Below, in pieces: positions 1 to 8,943 of a stretch of 19,991 nucleotides of DNA (positions are counted from its first letter, which is position 1; every line of letters starts with the position of its first letter). Source of the stretch: Bordetella parapertussis (GTDB taxonomy: Bacteria > Pseudomonadota > Gammaproteobacteria > Burkholderiales > Burkholderiaceae_C); assembly GCA_945900685.1 (NCBI GenBank), contig CAMDJS010000028.1, forward strand, positions 1-19,991, read 5' to 3'. A program made the translations under genes and the position numbers. The notes beneath the pieces are model-generated. The model saw only the letters and a program-made list of their open reading frames with translations, did no database searches and had not been told where the DNA came from.

Positions 1-460
1 CCGACGGACAGGACACGCCCATGCGCACACGGGCTCGCACTTTGTTCAACCAGCCATCGATTTGTGAGGACAAGGTTTCGTGGGTGGCAAACGGGTACCA
101 GACGCTGGTTTGGTTTTCCAATAGCTTCGGTATTTGCGCGTCCAACTCAGCCACTGAAAACGCTTGGCTGACACCTAAAGCGCCAGGCGCTGCCAGCGGG
201 CCCAAACGTATGCCGTCCCAAATCTCGCGTTCCAAATCTTTGGGCTGACAAAACACAGTGCTGTGGCCATTGGCTTGGATGACCAGCCAAGCATTGGGTT
301 CGGTAAAGCCGGTGAGGTAATAAAAATAACTGTCGTGTCGAAACGGAAAATCGGCGTCGCGGTTGCGGGCGCGCTCAGGAGCGGTGGGGATGATGGCCAC
401 TCCGCCATTGCCCAGTTGGGCGGCTAAAGCGGCGCGGCGTGAAGCGTAAAAGGTGGTCAT
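1..460 (-). CDS. pepP: Xaa-Pro aminopeptidase (aminopeptidase P), N-terminal part, cut by the window edge
   Basis: The minus-strand frame from ATG at 460 stays open for 153 codons to the window edge, so the protein is incomplete at its C-terminus. It begins MTTFYASRRAALAAQL and contains FPFRHDSYFYYLTGFTEP at about residues 38-55. This matches the N-terminal domain of bacterial aminopeptidase P, whose family carries a YxxxSDFxYxTGFxEP-like stretch here. The metal-binding pita-bread catalytic domain would lie to the left of the window and is not seen. Members are cytoplasmic Mn-dependent metallopeptidases that remove an N-terminal residue preceding proline. An in-frame stop ten codons upstream of the ATG excludes a longer N-terminus. 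There is no clear Shine-Dalgarno sequence. It lies 76 bases downstream of murU on the same strand and is probably co-transcribed with it. Confidence 0.88.
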   Translation of the reverse strand, partial: MTTFYASRRAALAAQLGNGGVAIIPTAPERARNRDADFPFRHDSYFYYLTGFTEPNAWLVIQANGHSTVFCQPKDLEREIWDGIRLGPLAAPGALGVSQAFSVAELDAQIPKLLENQTSVWYPFATHETLSSQIDGWLNKVRARVRMGVSCPS

Positions 461-536
461 TGGGCGATTGTAGGAGCGGTGTTTGCATCAACGGCGCGAC
501 CAGTCATATGTCCTTAGGCAACACCATGAGGCTTGG

Positions 537-1361
537 TCATCCATCCGCGTTGAGTAGTGCCAAACGCTCCGGCGTTCCCACATCCACCCAAAAGCCTTGA
601 TACAGTGACGCGGTCACCAAACCCTCGTCCATGGCGCGTCGCAGTAAGGGGGCCAGCGGCGCTTTGACGGATTGCGGGTTGCCTGCGGGAATACCGCATC
701 GGGCCTCGCTGAAAAATGCTTTTTTGTAAAGCGCAATCGTGCTGAAGGTGTAACGTGGTGCTTCATCAGAATCAGAGGATGCACCGGCAACAGTGAATGA
801 ACCAGTGTTTGCATCCGCACTGTTCTGGGTTGTCGTTGTGGGGCGCGGCAGATTCAACGCCAATCCCTTTGCCGACAAACCAAAGTCACCTTGCGGGTTG
901 TGTTCGGGGTTGGGCACCAACCATAAATGAGCCAGCGCAGTAGTGGCAATAAACCGTTCATAGCTAAGAGGCGAAAAATCAAACTCGGGCGCAAACACAT
1001 CGCCTGCTGCCACCCAAAACACATCTTTCAATAAGGGCAAGGCGCGCAGAATACCGCCTGCGGTTTCCAGTGCTTCACCCGCGCCACGGCGCTCATGCGA
1101 GTAATGCAGTTGAAGACCGTTACTCAAAGGGCTTGGCGTTGTCTCCACGCCCGAATCCACAGGTGGAAAACGGTGACCCAAAGCCGGTTCAATCTGGTCC
1201 CCCAGCCAACCCGTATTGATCACGACCGACCCGACACCCGCGCGCAACAAGCCGCGCAACGGATAAGACAATAAAGTGTGTCCACGAACCTTTAAAAGGG
1301 GCTTGGGGCAATGATCGGTCAGCGGGCGCATACGCTCGCCGCGCCCGGCGGCCAGCAGCAT
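537..1361 (-). CDS. murU: MurU-type nucleotidyltransferase (N-acetylmuramate-1-phosphate uridylyltransferase)
   Basis: A 274-residue protein of the sugar-phosphate nucleotidyltransferase family. The nucleotide-binding signature LAAGRGERMRPLT is at residues 3-15, followed by PKPLL at 19-23. AAGDV at about 118-122 carries the probable metal-binding Asp, and the C-terminal block is GFWVDVGTPERL. These match Pseudomonas MurU, which makes UDP-MurNAc from MurNAc-1-phosphate and UTP in the cell-wall recycling route that bypasses de novo synthesis. The reading frame is open further upstream, but ATG at 1361 places the P-loop-like motif at the extreme N-terminus as usual; the longer version would overlap the divergent tkt gene. 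The family is normally about 225 residues. The excess comes mainly from a Thr/Ser/Asp-rich low-complexity insert at about 174-202. The usual partner kinase gene amgK is not beside it. A related mannose-1-phosphate guanylyltransferase role is possible but less likely. Confidence 0.82.
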   Translation of the reverse strand: MLLAAGRGERMRPLTDHCPKPLLKVRGHTLLSYPLRGLLRAGVGSVVINTGWLGDQIEPALGHRFPPVDSGVETTPSPLSNGLQLHYSHERRGAGEALETAGGILRALPLLKDVFWVAAGDVFAPEFDFSPLSYERFIATTALAHLWLVPNPEHNPQGDFGLSAKGLALNLPRPTTTTQNSADANTGSFTVAGASSDSDEAPRYTFSTIALYKKAFFSEARCGIPAGNPQSVKAPLAPLLRRAMDEGLVTASLYQGFWVDVGTPERLALLNADG

Positions 1362-1514
1362 GGCGTGCGCACCGCCGTCAAGTTCATAAATGGAATAGGT
1401 CACAAGCGCCGAGTGTAGCCAGCTTGGCCCCTTGGAAGTGGGGTGAAGGGCCACGCTCAAGTCTTGGTTAAAATATTCGGTTCCCTTCAACATCCCCCTT
1501 ATACGGAGCCTCCC

Positions 1515-3569
1515 ATGGCCAACCACCAACAAATGGCCAGTGCGATTCGCGCATTGGCAATGGATGCGGTTCAACTTGCTAACTCGGGCCATCCGGGCGC
1601 ACCCATGGGCATGGCGGATATCGCCGTTGCCTTATGGGGCGAGCATTTGAAACACAACCCAACACACCCGCATTGGGCCGACCGCGACCGCTTTGTGCTG
1701 TCCAACGGCCACGGCTCCATGTTGATTTATGCCTTGCTGCATCTCACCGGCTATGACTTGCCGATGAGCGAGCTGAAAAACTTCCGTCAACTGCACAGCA
1801 AAACCGCCGGTCACCCCGAGGTCGGCATCACCCCCGGCGTGGAAACCACCACCGGCCCGCTCGGCCAGGGCATCACCAACGCGGTAGGCATGGCATTGGC
1901 AGAAAAACTGCTGGCCTCTGAATTCAACCGGCCCGGCCACGACATCGTCGACCACCACACCTATGTGTTCATGGGCGACGGTTGCATGATGGAGGGCATC
2001 AGCCACGAAGCCTGCGCTTTGGCTGGCGCTTGGAAGCTGAATAAATTGATCGCCTTGTATGACGACAACGGCATTTCCATTGACGGCAAGGTCACGCCTT
2101 GGTTCATCGATGACACACCGGCGCGATTCAAAGCCTACGGCTGGAACGTCATCACAGTCGACGGCCATGACGTGAACGCGGTGTCAAAAGCCATCGCGAC
2201 AGCCAAACACAGCGCCGACAAGCCCACCCTCATCGCTTGCAAAACCCATATCGGCCAAGGCAGCCCGAACCGCGTGGACACCGCCAAAGCGCACGGCGAG
2301 CCTTTGGGGGCAGACGAAATTGCACTCACCCGTGCCGCCATTCAGTGGCCACACGAGCCGTTCCATGTGCCTGCAGATGTGTATGCAGATTGGGACGCCA
2401 AAACCAAAGGCGCACAGCAAGAACAGCAATGGAACCAGTTGTTCCAGGCGTATGCATCTGCACACCCCGAGTTGGCCGCTGAATACAAACGCCGCATGGC
2501 CGGTGAATTGCCTTCCAACTTCCACCAAACCGTCGTTGATGCGGTGGTGGCAGCCAACACCAAAGCCGAAACTGTCGCCAGCCGCAAGGCCAGCCAGTTG
2601 GCATTGGAAGCATTCACCGCCGCCATTCCCGAAATGCTCGGCGGCAGCGCCGACCTGACCGGCTCGAACCTGACCAACACCAAGTCCACACCGAATATGC
2701 GTATCGATCTGGCTGGCCGCATCGTCAAGGACGAGCACGGCAACGGCGGTCGTCACATCAATTACGGTGTGCGTGAATTCGGCATGGCCGCCATCATGAA
2801 CGGCATCACCTTGCACGGCGGCTTCATTCCTTACGGCGGCACCTTCCTCACCTTCTCTGACTATTCACGCAACGCCATCCGCATGGCCGCGTTGATGAAG
2901 CAGCGCGTGGTGCATGTGTTCACCCATGACTCCATCGGTTTAGGCGAAGACGGCCCGACCCACCAGTCCATCGAGCACGCGGCTTCACTGCGTCTCATCC
3001 CCGGTTTGGATGTGTGGCGCCCGGCCGATACCGCAGAGACAACGGTGGCATGGGCTGTCGCTTTGCAAAACGCCCATCGTCCGACCGCGTTGCTTCTGAG
3101 CCGCCAAAACCTGCCGTATTTGCCCAAAGGCGACAGCAAGGCCAAAGATGCCAGCGGTCTGGACGCGATCAACAAAGGCGCGTATGTGCTGGCCGAACCG
3201 TCCGAAGTCGGCATGAACAAAAAAGCGCAAGTGGTCATCATCGCCACCGGCTCTGAAGTACAACTCGCGCTCAAAGCGCAAGCCTTGCTGGCCGAACACA
3301 AAGTGGCCGTGCGTGTGGTCTCCATGCCCAGCACCACCACGTTCGATCGCCAAAGCCAGGCCTACAAATCGGCCGTGTTGCCCGCCGGTGTGCCACGCAT
3401 CGCGGTCGAGATGGGCAGCACCGACGGCTGGTGGAAATACGGCGTGTCCGCCGTGGTCGGCATAGACACCTATGGAGAAAGCGCACCGGCACCTGTGTTG
3501 TTCAAACACTTCGGCTTCACACCTGAAAACGTCGCTGACACCGTGCGCGCCGTGTTGCAGCGGGCTTGA
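1515..3569 (+). CDS. tkt: Transketolase
   Basis: A 684-residue thiamine-diphosphate enzyme that transfers two-carbon ketol units between sugar phosphates in the pentose phosphate pathway (and the Calvin cycle where present). It is cytoplasmic and normally a homodimer. Visible motifs are [12 protein letters not shown] with His26, NGHGS with His66, and the diphosphate/Mg site GDGCMMEG (154-161) with Asp155 and Asn185 downstream. The pyrimidine-binding domain includes [13 protein letters not shown]. The C-terminal domain ends with [13 protein letters not shown] and HFGFTPENV. The length is normal for a bacterial transketolase. The open frame begins at 1443, but ATG at 1515 is chosen because GGAG at 1505-1508 is well spaced and the family begins near this point. 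gap follows 62 bases downstream on the same strand, so the two are probably one transcription unit. Confidence 0.97.
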   Translation: MANHQQMASAIRALAMDAVQLANSGHPGAPMGMADIAVALWGEHLKHNPTHPHWADRDRFVLSNGHGSMLIYALLHLTGYDLPMSELKNFRQLHSKTAGHPEVGITPGVETTTGPLGQGITNAVGMALAEKLLASEFNRPGHDIVDHHTYVFMGDGCMMEGISHEACALAGAWKLNKLIALYDDNGISIDGKVTPWFIDDTPARFKAYGWNVITVDGHDVNAVSKAIATAKHSADKPTLIACKTHIGQGSPNRVDTAKAHGEPLGADEIALTRAAIQWPHEPFHVPADVYADWDAKTKGAQQEQQWNQLFQAYASAHPELAAEYKRRMAGELPSNFHQTVVDAVVAANTKAETVASRKASQLALEAFTAAIPEMLGGSADLTGSNLTNTKSTPNMRIDLAGRIVKDEHGNGGRHINYGVREFGMAAIMNGITLHGGFIPYGGTFLTFSDYSRNAIRMAALMKQRVVHVFTHDSIGLGEDGPTHQSIEHAASLRLIPGLDVWRPADTAETTVAWAVALQNAHRPTALLLSRQNLPYLPKGDSKAKDASGLDAINKGAYVLAEPSEVGMNKKAQVVIIATGSEVQLALKAQALLAEHKVAVRVVSMPSTTTFDRQSQAYKSAVLPAGVPRIAVEMGSTDGWWKYGVSAVVGIDTYGESAPAPVLFKHFGFTPENVADTVRAVLQRA

Positions 3570-3578
3570 GCGTTTCAT

Positions 3579-3595
3579 GCGCTGCCTGGCAGCGC
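3579..3595 (+). terminator. Intercistronic hairpin between tkt and gap (weak terminator or RNA-stability element)
   Basis: A perfect 7-bp stem, GCGCTGC/GCAGCGC, closes a 3-base CTG loop ten bases after the tkt stop codon. The downstream sequence gatcttgttt is only moderately T-rich, so full termination is doubtful. An attenuator or processing/stability hairpin that alters the tkt:gap ratio fits equally well. The hairpin is seen directly; its role is inferred. Confidence 0.4.
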
Positions 3596-3607
3596 GATCT
3601 TGTTTAA

Positions 3608-4630
<1,023 letters not shown>

Positions 4631-4651
4631 TTCTCGGTTCATACAAACCTG

Positions 4652-4674
4652 AAGCGCCCTGCGGGGCGCTTTTT
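4652..4674 (+). terminator. Rho-independent terminator after gap
   Basis: AAGCGCCC pairs with GGGCGCTT around a TGCG tetraloop and runs directly into a T tract (4670-4674). It begins 22 bases after the gap stop codon and separates tkt-gap from glcEF. This is a textbook intrinsic terminator. Confidence 0.92.
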
Positions 4675-4727
4675 ATTGTGTCTATCCACTACGCACGCCA
4701 ACCACCTACAACCGCTAACATCGACGC

Positions 4728-5861
4728 ATGGATTCAGTGATTTCAACATTCAAAGAGCACATCAAGCAAGCGGCTGCCAGCAAGCAGACGCTGCGCATAC
4801 AAGGCGGCAACACCAAACACTTTTATGGCGAGCACAACACCTCACACACGGGGCTCGACACACGCGAACACGCCGGTGTGGTGAGTTACGAGCCCAGCGA
4901 ATTGGTGGTGACGGTGCGTGCCGGCACACCGCTTGCGCAGTTGGAACAATTGCTTTCCACCCATGGCCAATGTCTGGCTTACGAGCCGCCGCAGTTCGGC
5001 GCATCCGCCACGGTGGGCGGCATGGTGGCTGCCGGTTTGGCCGGTCCTTCGCGGGCCAATGTCGGCGGTGTGCGTGACCATGTGCTGGGCGCCAAGATGA
5101 TCAACGGTTTGGGCGAAGAACTTACCTTTGGCGGCCAGGTGATGAAGAACGTTGCCGGTTACGACGTGTCGCGTGTGCTGGCTGGCAGCATGGGCACCTT
5201 GGGTCTGATCACCGAAGTGTCTTTGAAAGTATTGCCGGTCGCTCCCGCAGAAGCCACTTTGGTGTGCAAGCTGTCACAGCATGATGCGCTCGAACTGTTA
5301 CACCGCTGGGGTGGTCAGGCCTTGCCCTTGAACGCCAGCGCATGGTTGCATGACAGCACTGCCCATCCCGCGCAAGACCTGTTGTTTGTGCGTTTGCGTG
5401 GTGCGGTGGCGGCGGTCGAATCCGCTTGCCCGCGCATGATCGCCGATGTGCAGGCTTTGGGCGGTTCGGCCTCTCGCATGGATAACGCACAAGCGGCCAA
5501 CTATTGGCAAGCCGGACGCGAACAGATATTGCCTTTTTTCCACGCACCGTCCCCCGATGTGTGTTTGTGGCGTTTAAGCCTGCCGCAAACCGCGCCTGTA
5601 CTCAGTCTGCCTTATGCCACTTACATCGAATGGCACGGCGGCTTGCGTTGGCTCTGGGCACCGGTATCGGCGGCGGCGCAGTTGCGCGAAGCTGCTCATG
5701 CAGTGGGTGGTCACGCCACGGTGTTCCGTCGGGCGCAAACCGGCGCAGCAGACACGCAGGTGTTCTCTGAAATACCAGCAGTACAACAACGCATACAACG
5801 CGAATTGCAAAAACAGTTTGACCCGCACGGTGTGTTCAACACCGGACGCTTAGGTATTTAA
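4728..5861 (+). CDS. glcE: Glycolate oxidase FAD-binding subunit GlcE
   Basis: A 377-residue FAD-binding protein of the PCMH/oxygen-dependent FAD-linked oxidase family. Residues about 20-175 hold the FAD domain, seen in RIQGGNTK, PSELVVTVRAGTPL, FGASATVGGMVAAG, GVRDHVLGAKM and the strongly conserved NVAGYDVSRVLAGSMGTLG. The short C-terminal part ends FDPHGVFNTGRL, as in GlcE rather than the longer GlcD. In the GlcDEF complex this subunit helps oxidise glycolate to glyoxylate, passing electrons to the respiratory chain. glcF begins three bases after the stop codon, so the two are almost certainly co-translated. The terminator after gap lies only 53 bases upstream, so a promoter must sit in 4675-4727, though no clear consensus is visible. 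No glcD precedes it. Confidence 0.93.
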   Translation: MDSVISTFKEHIKQAAASKQTLRIQGGNTKHFYGEHNTSHTGLDTREHAGVVSYEPSELVVTVRAGTPLAQLEQLLSTHGQCLAYEPPQFGASATVGGMVAAGLAGPSRANVGGVRDHVLGAKMINGLGEELTFGGQVMKNVAGYDVSRVLAGSMGTLGLITEVSLKVLPVAPAEATLVCKLSQHDALELLHRWGGQALPLNASAWLHDSTAHPAQDLLFVRLRGAVAAVESACPRMIADVQALGGSASRMDNAQAANYWQAGREQILPFFHAPSPDVCLWRLSLPQTAPVLSLPYATYIEWHGGLRWLWAPVSAAAQLREAAHAVGGHATVFRRAQTGAADTQVFSEIPAVQQRIQRELQKQFDPHGVFNTGRLGI

Positions 5862-5864
5862 AAG

Positions 5865-7097
5865 ATGCAAACCAATCTCTCTCCCGAATACCAGAACACC
5901 GCCGATGGCCAGGAAGCCGAAGCCATATTGCGCAAATGCGTGCACTGCGGTTTTTGCACCGCCACGTGTCCCACCTACCAGTTGCTAGGCGATGAACTCG
6001 ACGGCCCGCGCGGACGCATTTATCTGATCAAGCAAGTGCTGGAAGGTGAAACCCCGACGCGCGACACGCAGTTGCATTTGGACCGGTGCCTCACCTGCCG
6101 AAACTGTGAAACCACCTGCCCCAGCGGCGTGCAATACGGCCATTTGGTCGACATAGGCCGCAAACTGGTGGACGAGAAAGTACCGCGCCCGGCCAGCGAA
6201 AAAGCAATGCGCTGGGCTTTGAAAGAAGGCTTGAATTCACCCTTGTTTGCCCCAGCCATGAAGCTCGGACAAAGCGTGCGCGCCTTATTACCTGGCGGCA
6301 TCAAAGCCAAAGTGCCCGAAGCGCGCAGCGCAGGTGCATGGCCAACACGCACGCATGCACGCAAAGTGCTGATGCTCGCCGGTTGTGTGCAACCAGCGAT
6401 GAGCCCGAACATCAACAGCGCCACCGCGCGCGTGTTGGATGCCTGCGGCATTCAAACCGTGGTCGAACCCTTGGCCGGTTGTTGCGGCGGCGTGAAGTTT
6501 CATTTGAACGACCAGGACGGCGCGATCCTGCAAATGAAAAACAACATCGACGCCTGGTGGCCGCATGTGGCTCAAGGCGTGGAAGCGATTGTGATGAACG
6601 CATCCGGCTGCGGTGTCACTGTCAAAGACTACGGTCACATACTGCGCAACGATGCTTTCTATGCCGAGAAAGCCAAACGCATCAGTGAATTGACAAAAGA
6701 CCTGAGCGAGTTATTGCCTCACCTGTTACCTGATTTGCAACAACGCATTCAACCGCAAGCCGCACAAGCCCAAGGACTGATGGCGTTTCACCCCCCGTGC
6801 ACCATGCAACACGGACAGCAACTCAAAGGCGGCGTGGAAACGCATTTGAATGCCCTCGGCTTCAAACTGCGCGTGGCCAGCAACGAAGCACATTTGTGTT
6901 GCGGCTCAGCCGGTACTTACAGCGTCTTGCAACCTGTTATCGCCACGCAACTGCGGGACCGCAAGCTCGGCAACCTGAACGAGATGCAACCCACGGCGAT
7001 ATTGAGCGCCAACATTGGTTGCATCACGCATTTGCAAAGCGGCACGCAAGTGCCGGTGCGCCATTGGATAGAAATGGTGGATGCGGCGTTGCACTAA
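5865..7097 (+). CDS. glcF: Glycolate oxidase iron-sulfur subunit GlcF
   Basis: A 410-residue electron-transfer subunit. The N-terminus carries two 4Fe-4S ferredoxin motifs, CVHCGFCTATCP (Cys25, 28, 31, 35) and CLTCRNCETTCP (Cys75, 78, 81, 85). The C-terminal part has the two cysteine-rich CCG-domain motifs seen as LAGCCGG and LCCGSAGTYS; this domain is typical of GlcF, heterodisulfide reductase-type and LutA-like proteins. It should pass electrons from the flavin subunits GlcD/GlcE to the quinone pool at the inner membrane. ATG at 5865 follows glcE by three bases. It ends 61 bases before the convergent end of the histidine kinase at 7159; no obvious terminator hairpin is visible in that gap. 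Confidence 0.95.
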   Translation: MQTNLSPEYQNTADGQEAEAILRKCVHCGFCTATCPTYQLLGDELDGPRGRIYLIKQVLEGETPTRDTQLHLDRCLTCRNCETTCPSGVQYGHLVDIGRKLVDEKVPRPASEKAMRWALKEGLNSPLFAPAMKLGQSVRALLPGGIKAKVPEARSAGAWPTRTHARKVLMLAGCVQPAMSPNINSATARVLDACGIQTVVEPLAGCCGGVKFHLNDQDGAILQMKNNIDAWWPHVAQGVEAIVMNASGCGVTVKDYGHILRNDAFYAEKAKRISELTKDLSELLPHLLPDLQQRIQPQAAQAQGLMAFHPPCTMQHGQQLKGGVETHLNALGFKLRVASNEAHLCCGSAGTYSVLQPVIATQLRDRKLGNLNEMQPTAILSANIGCITHLQSGTQVPVRHWIEMVDAALH

Positions 7098-7158
7098 AAC
7101 CAGTGTTAATTACTGCAACCAGACAAGGCCAAAACACGTTTTCGGTTCTTCAAAGATT

Positions 7159-8943
7159 TCAGTGTTTAGCTTGGTTCAAGCGCTGCATGAATGCCGGTGA
7201 CAGCAACAGTTGCTCTTCGATCAGTGCACACAGTTTGAGGCGCTCAAACGGCTTGAGCACCAAGGCATTGACACCGACGTCCATGCAGCGTTGGTGGTCT
7301 TCGGTGTTCACATTGGCGGTCAATGCCAACACCGGCACATCGCGCTGTGGCGCAGGCCACTCGGTGCGTAATTGCTTGGTCGCTTCGATGCCGTCCATCA
7401 CCGGCATCAACATGTCCATCAGCACCATGTCAAAGCTTTCTTGGCGCAATGCATCTAATGCTTCTTGCCCGTTGCCCGCCTGAACCCATACCGCTTGCGG
7501 CCAGTGAGACTTCACCACCTGACAGGCCAGCATGCGATTGACTGCGCTGTCGTCCACCACCAAAAAACGCACCGCGAATGATTGAAGTCGGGTGATGCCG
7601 CTGTCGTCGTCGACCGGCTTGCGCGCCGCATCGGCACTGACCAAAGGCAACTTGAACCAAAAGCGCGAGCCCACGCCGGGCTGGCTTTCTACAGCGATCT
7701 GACCACCCAGCAATTCCACCAAATGCCTGCTGATGGACAAGCCCAAACCATTGCCGCCATACACACTGGCGGTGTCATTGCTGGCTTGCTCAAAACGTTC
7801 GAAAATTTTGTCCAAGCGTTCGGGCCGAATGCCGATGCCGGTGTCGCTCACAGAAAACACCAGTTGATTGGCGTGTCGCTCCACCTTGAGCGTGACCTCG
7901 CCTTGGTGGGTGAACTTGATGGCGTTGCCCAGCAGATTGACCAATACCTGCATCAAGCGATGCCGGTCGGACAACACGAACAGCGGTAAATCCGGTTCGG
8001 CCTGCAAACTGTAAACAATGTTCATGCTGTTGACCCGCTGCAAGAACAGGTTGAAGGCGGCGCGCACCGTGACCATCAATTCAAATGGCTCGTATTGCAC
8101 TTTCAATTGACCGCGTTGCAGCAGTGAAAAATCCAGCACATCGTTGATGACCGTCAACAAATGGTCACTCGACTGTTTCACCAACTCTGCCATTTCCAGC
8201 GCGCGCGGCTGGTCTTTGACATCTTGTCGCAGCAAATCGCTAAAGCCGATGATGGCGTTCATCGGTGTGCGCAATTCATGGCTGAGCAAGGCGATGAAAT
8301 TGTCTTTGACCACCTGGGCCCGCATCAATTGCGCCCGCGATTGCAGCAAATTGGCTTGCTTTTCTTCGCTCGTGCGAAGCGTGCGCAAATACAAGCGCTG
8401 GTAGATCAAGGGCAATGCCAACAGAAAAATACCGAGTGAGACATTATTCCAAGCGTTCATTCGCAGTGTTTGAGGGGCGGCCACATAAAAAGGAGGTATC
8501 CAACCCTGCCAACTGCTCACCGTCAGACCGCACAAACACAAAAGGCAAACAATCAGCCAAAACACGCCCGAGGACACACTGATTAAAAACAACGGGATCA
8601 TAGGCAGCATGGCCATCCAATTGAGGGTGTTTGAAAACATACCGCCGGTGATGATGGCCTCGTTGACCATGTGAAAAAAAGCGTATGCCATACACATATT
8701 GAGCATCCAATTCAATGGCAAACCCAAAGTAAACAATGACACCAGTAAAAATATCACGATGCCCATGACATAAGTGTTTTGCTGGATGACCGGGTCTGGC
8801 GTCGCGCTGGCGGTGATGAAACTCACTATGCCAAGTGAACCAGAAAACAAAATATAAAACCTGGACTGTGAGTCATTCCAGCGTTGGATGACGCGTTGTT
8901 TGAGCTTTTGCCGCAATGCTCTTAACAAATAGGTGTCAGGCAT
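7159..8943 (-). CDS. Membrane hybrid sensor histidine kinase with C-terminal receiver domain (last gene of the run)
   Basis: A 594-residue protein. Residues about 28-185 form a hydrophobic sensor region with five to six predicted membrane segments and no recognisable PAS or HAMP domain. A short coiled-coil-like linker leads to the dimerisation domain with SHELRTP and phospho-acceptor His222. The ATPase domain follows: N box around LVNLLGNAIKFT (336-345), DTGIGI at 367-372 and GNGLGL at 397-402. The receiver domain at about 459-580 has the acidic pair Asp464/Asp465, phospho-acceptor Asp510 in LMDMLMP, and Lys564 in LKPF. All residues needed for autophosphorylation and internal transfer are present. 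ATG at 8943 overlaps the end of the upstream kinase by 8 bases and has AGAGGG at 8950-8955, so translational coupling is likely. The signal sensed and the output partner are unknown. Confidence 0.93.
   Translation of the reverse strand: MPDTYLLRALRQKLKQRVIQRWNDSQSRFYILFSGSLGIVSFITASATPDPVIQQNTYVMGIVIFLLVSLFTLGLPLNWMLNMCMAYAFFHMVNEAIITGGMFSNTLNWMAMLPMIPLFLISVSSGVFWLIVCLLCLCGLTVSSWQGWIPPFYVAAPQTLRMNAWNNVSLGIFLLALPLIYQRLYLRTLRTSEEKQANLLQSRAQLMRAQVVKDNFIALLSHELRTPMNAIIGFSDLLRQDVKDQPRALEMAELVKQSSDHLLTVINDVLDFSLLQRGQLKVQYEPFELMVTVRAAFNLFLQRVNSMNIVYSLQAEPDLPLFVLSDRHRLMQVLVNLLGNAIKFTHQGEVTLKVERHANQLVFSVSDTGIGIRPERLDKIFERFEQASNDTASVYGGNGLGLSISRHLVELLGGQIAVESQPGVGSRFWFKLPLVSADAARKPVDDDSGITRLQSFAVRFLVVDDSAVNRMLACQVVKSHWPQAVWVQAGNGQEALDALRQESFDMVLMDMLMPVMDGIEATKQLRTEWPAPQRDVPVLALTANVNTEDHQRCMDVGVNALVLKPFERLKLCALIEEQLLLSPAFMQRLNQAKH

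Noticed and set aside
1362-1592. Longer start for murU, up to 1592
   Set aside because: It would run into the tkt coding region on the opposite strand and add residues before the nucleotide-binding motif that are absent from the family.
1632-2816. Long minus-strand open frames inside tkt (for example 178 and 210 codons)
   Set aside because: They lie antisense to a well-recognised transketolase, are rich in Val/Gly/His as expected of codon shadows, and match no family I recognise.
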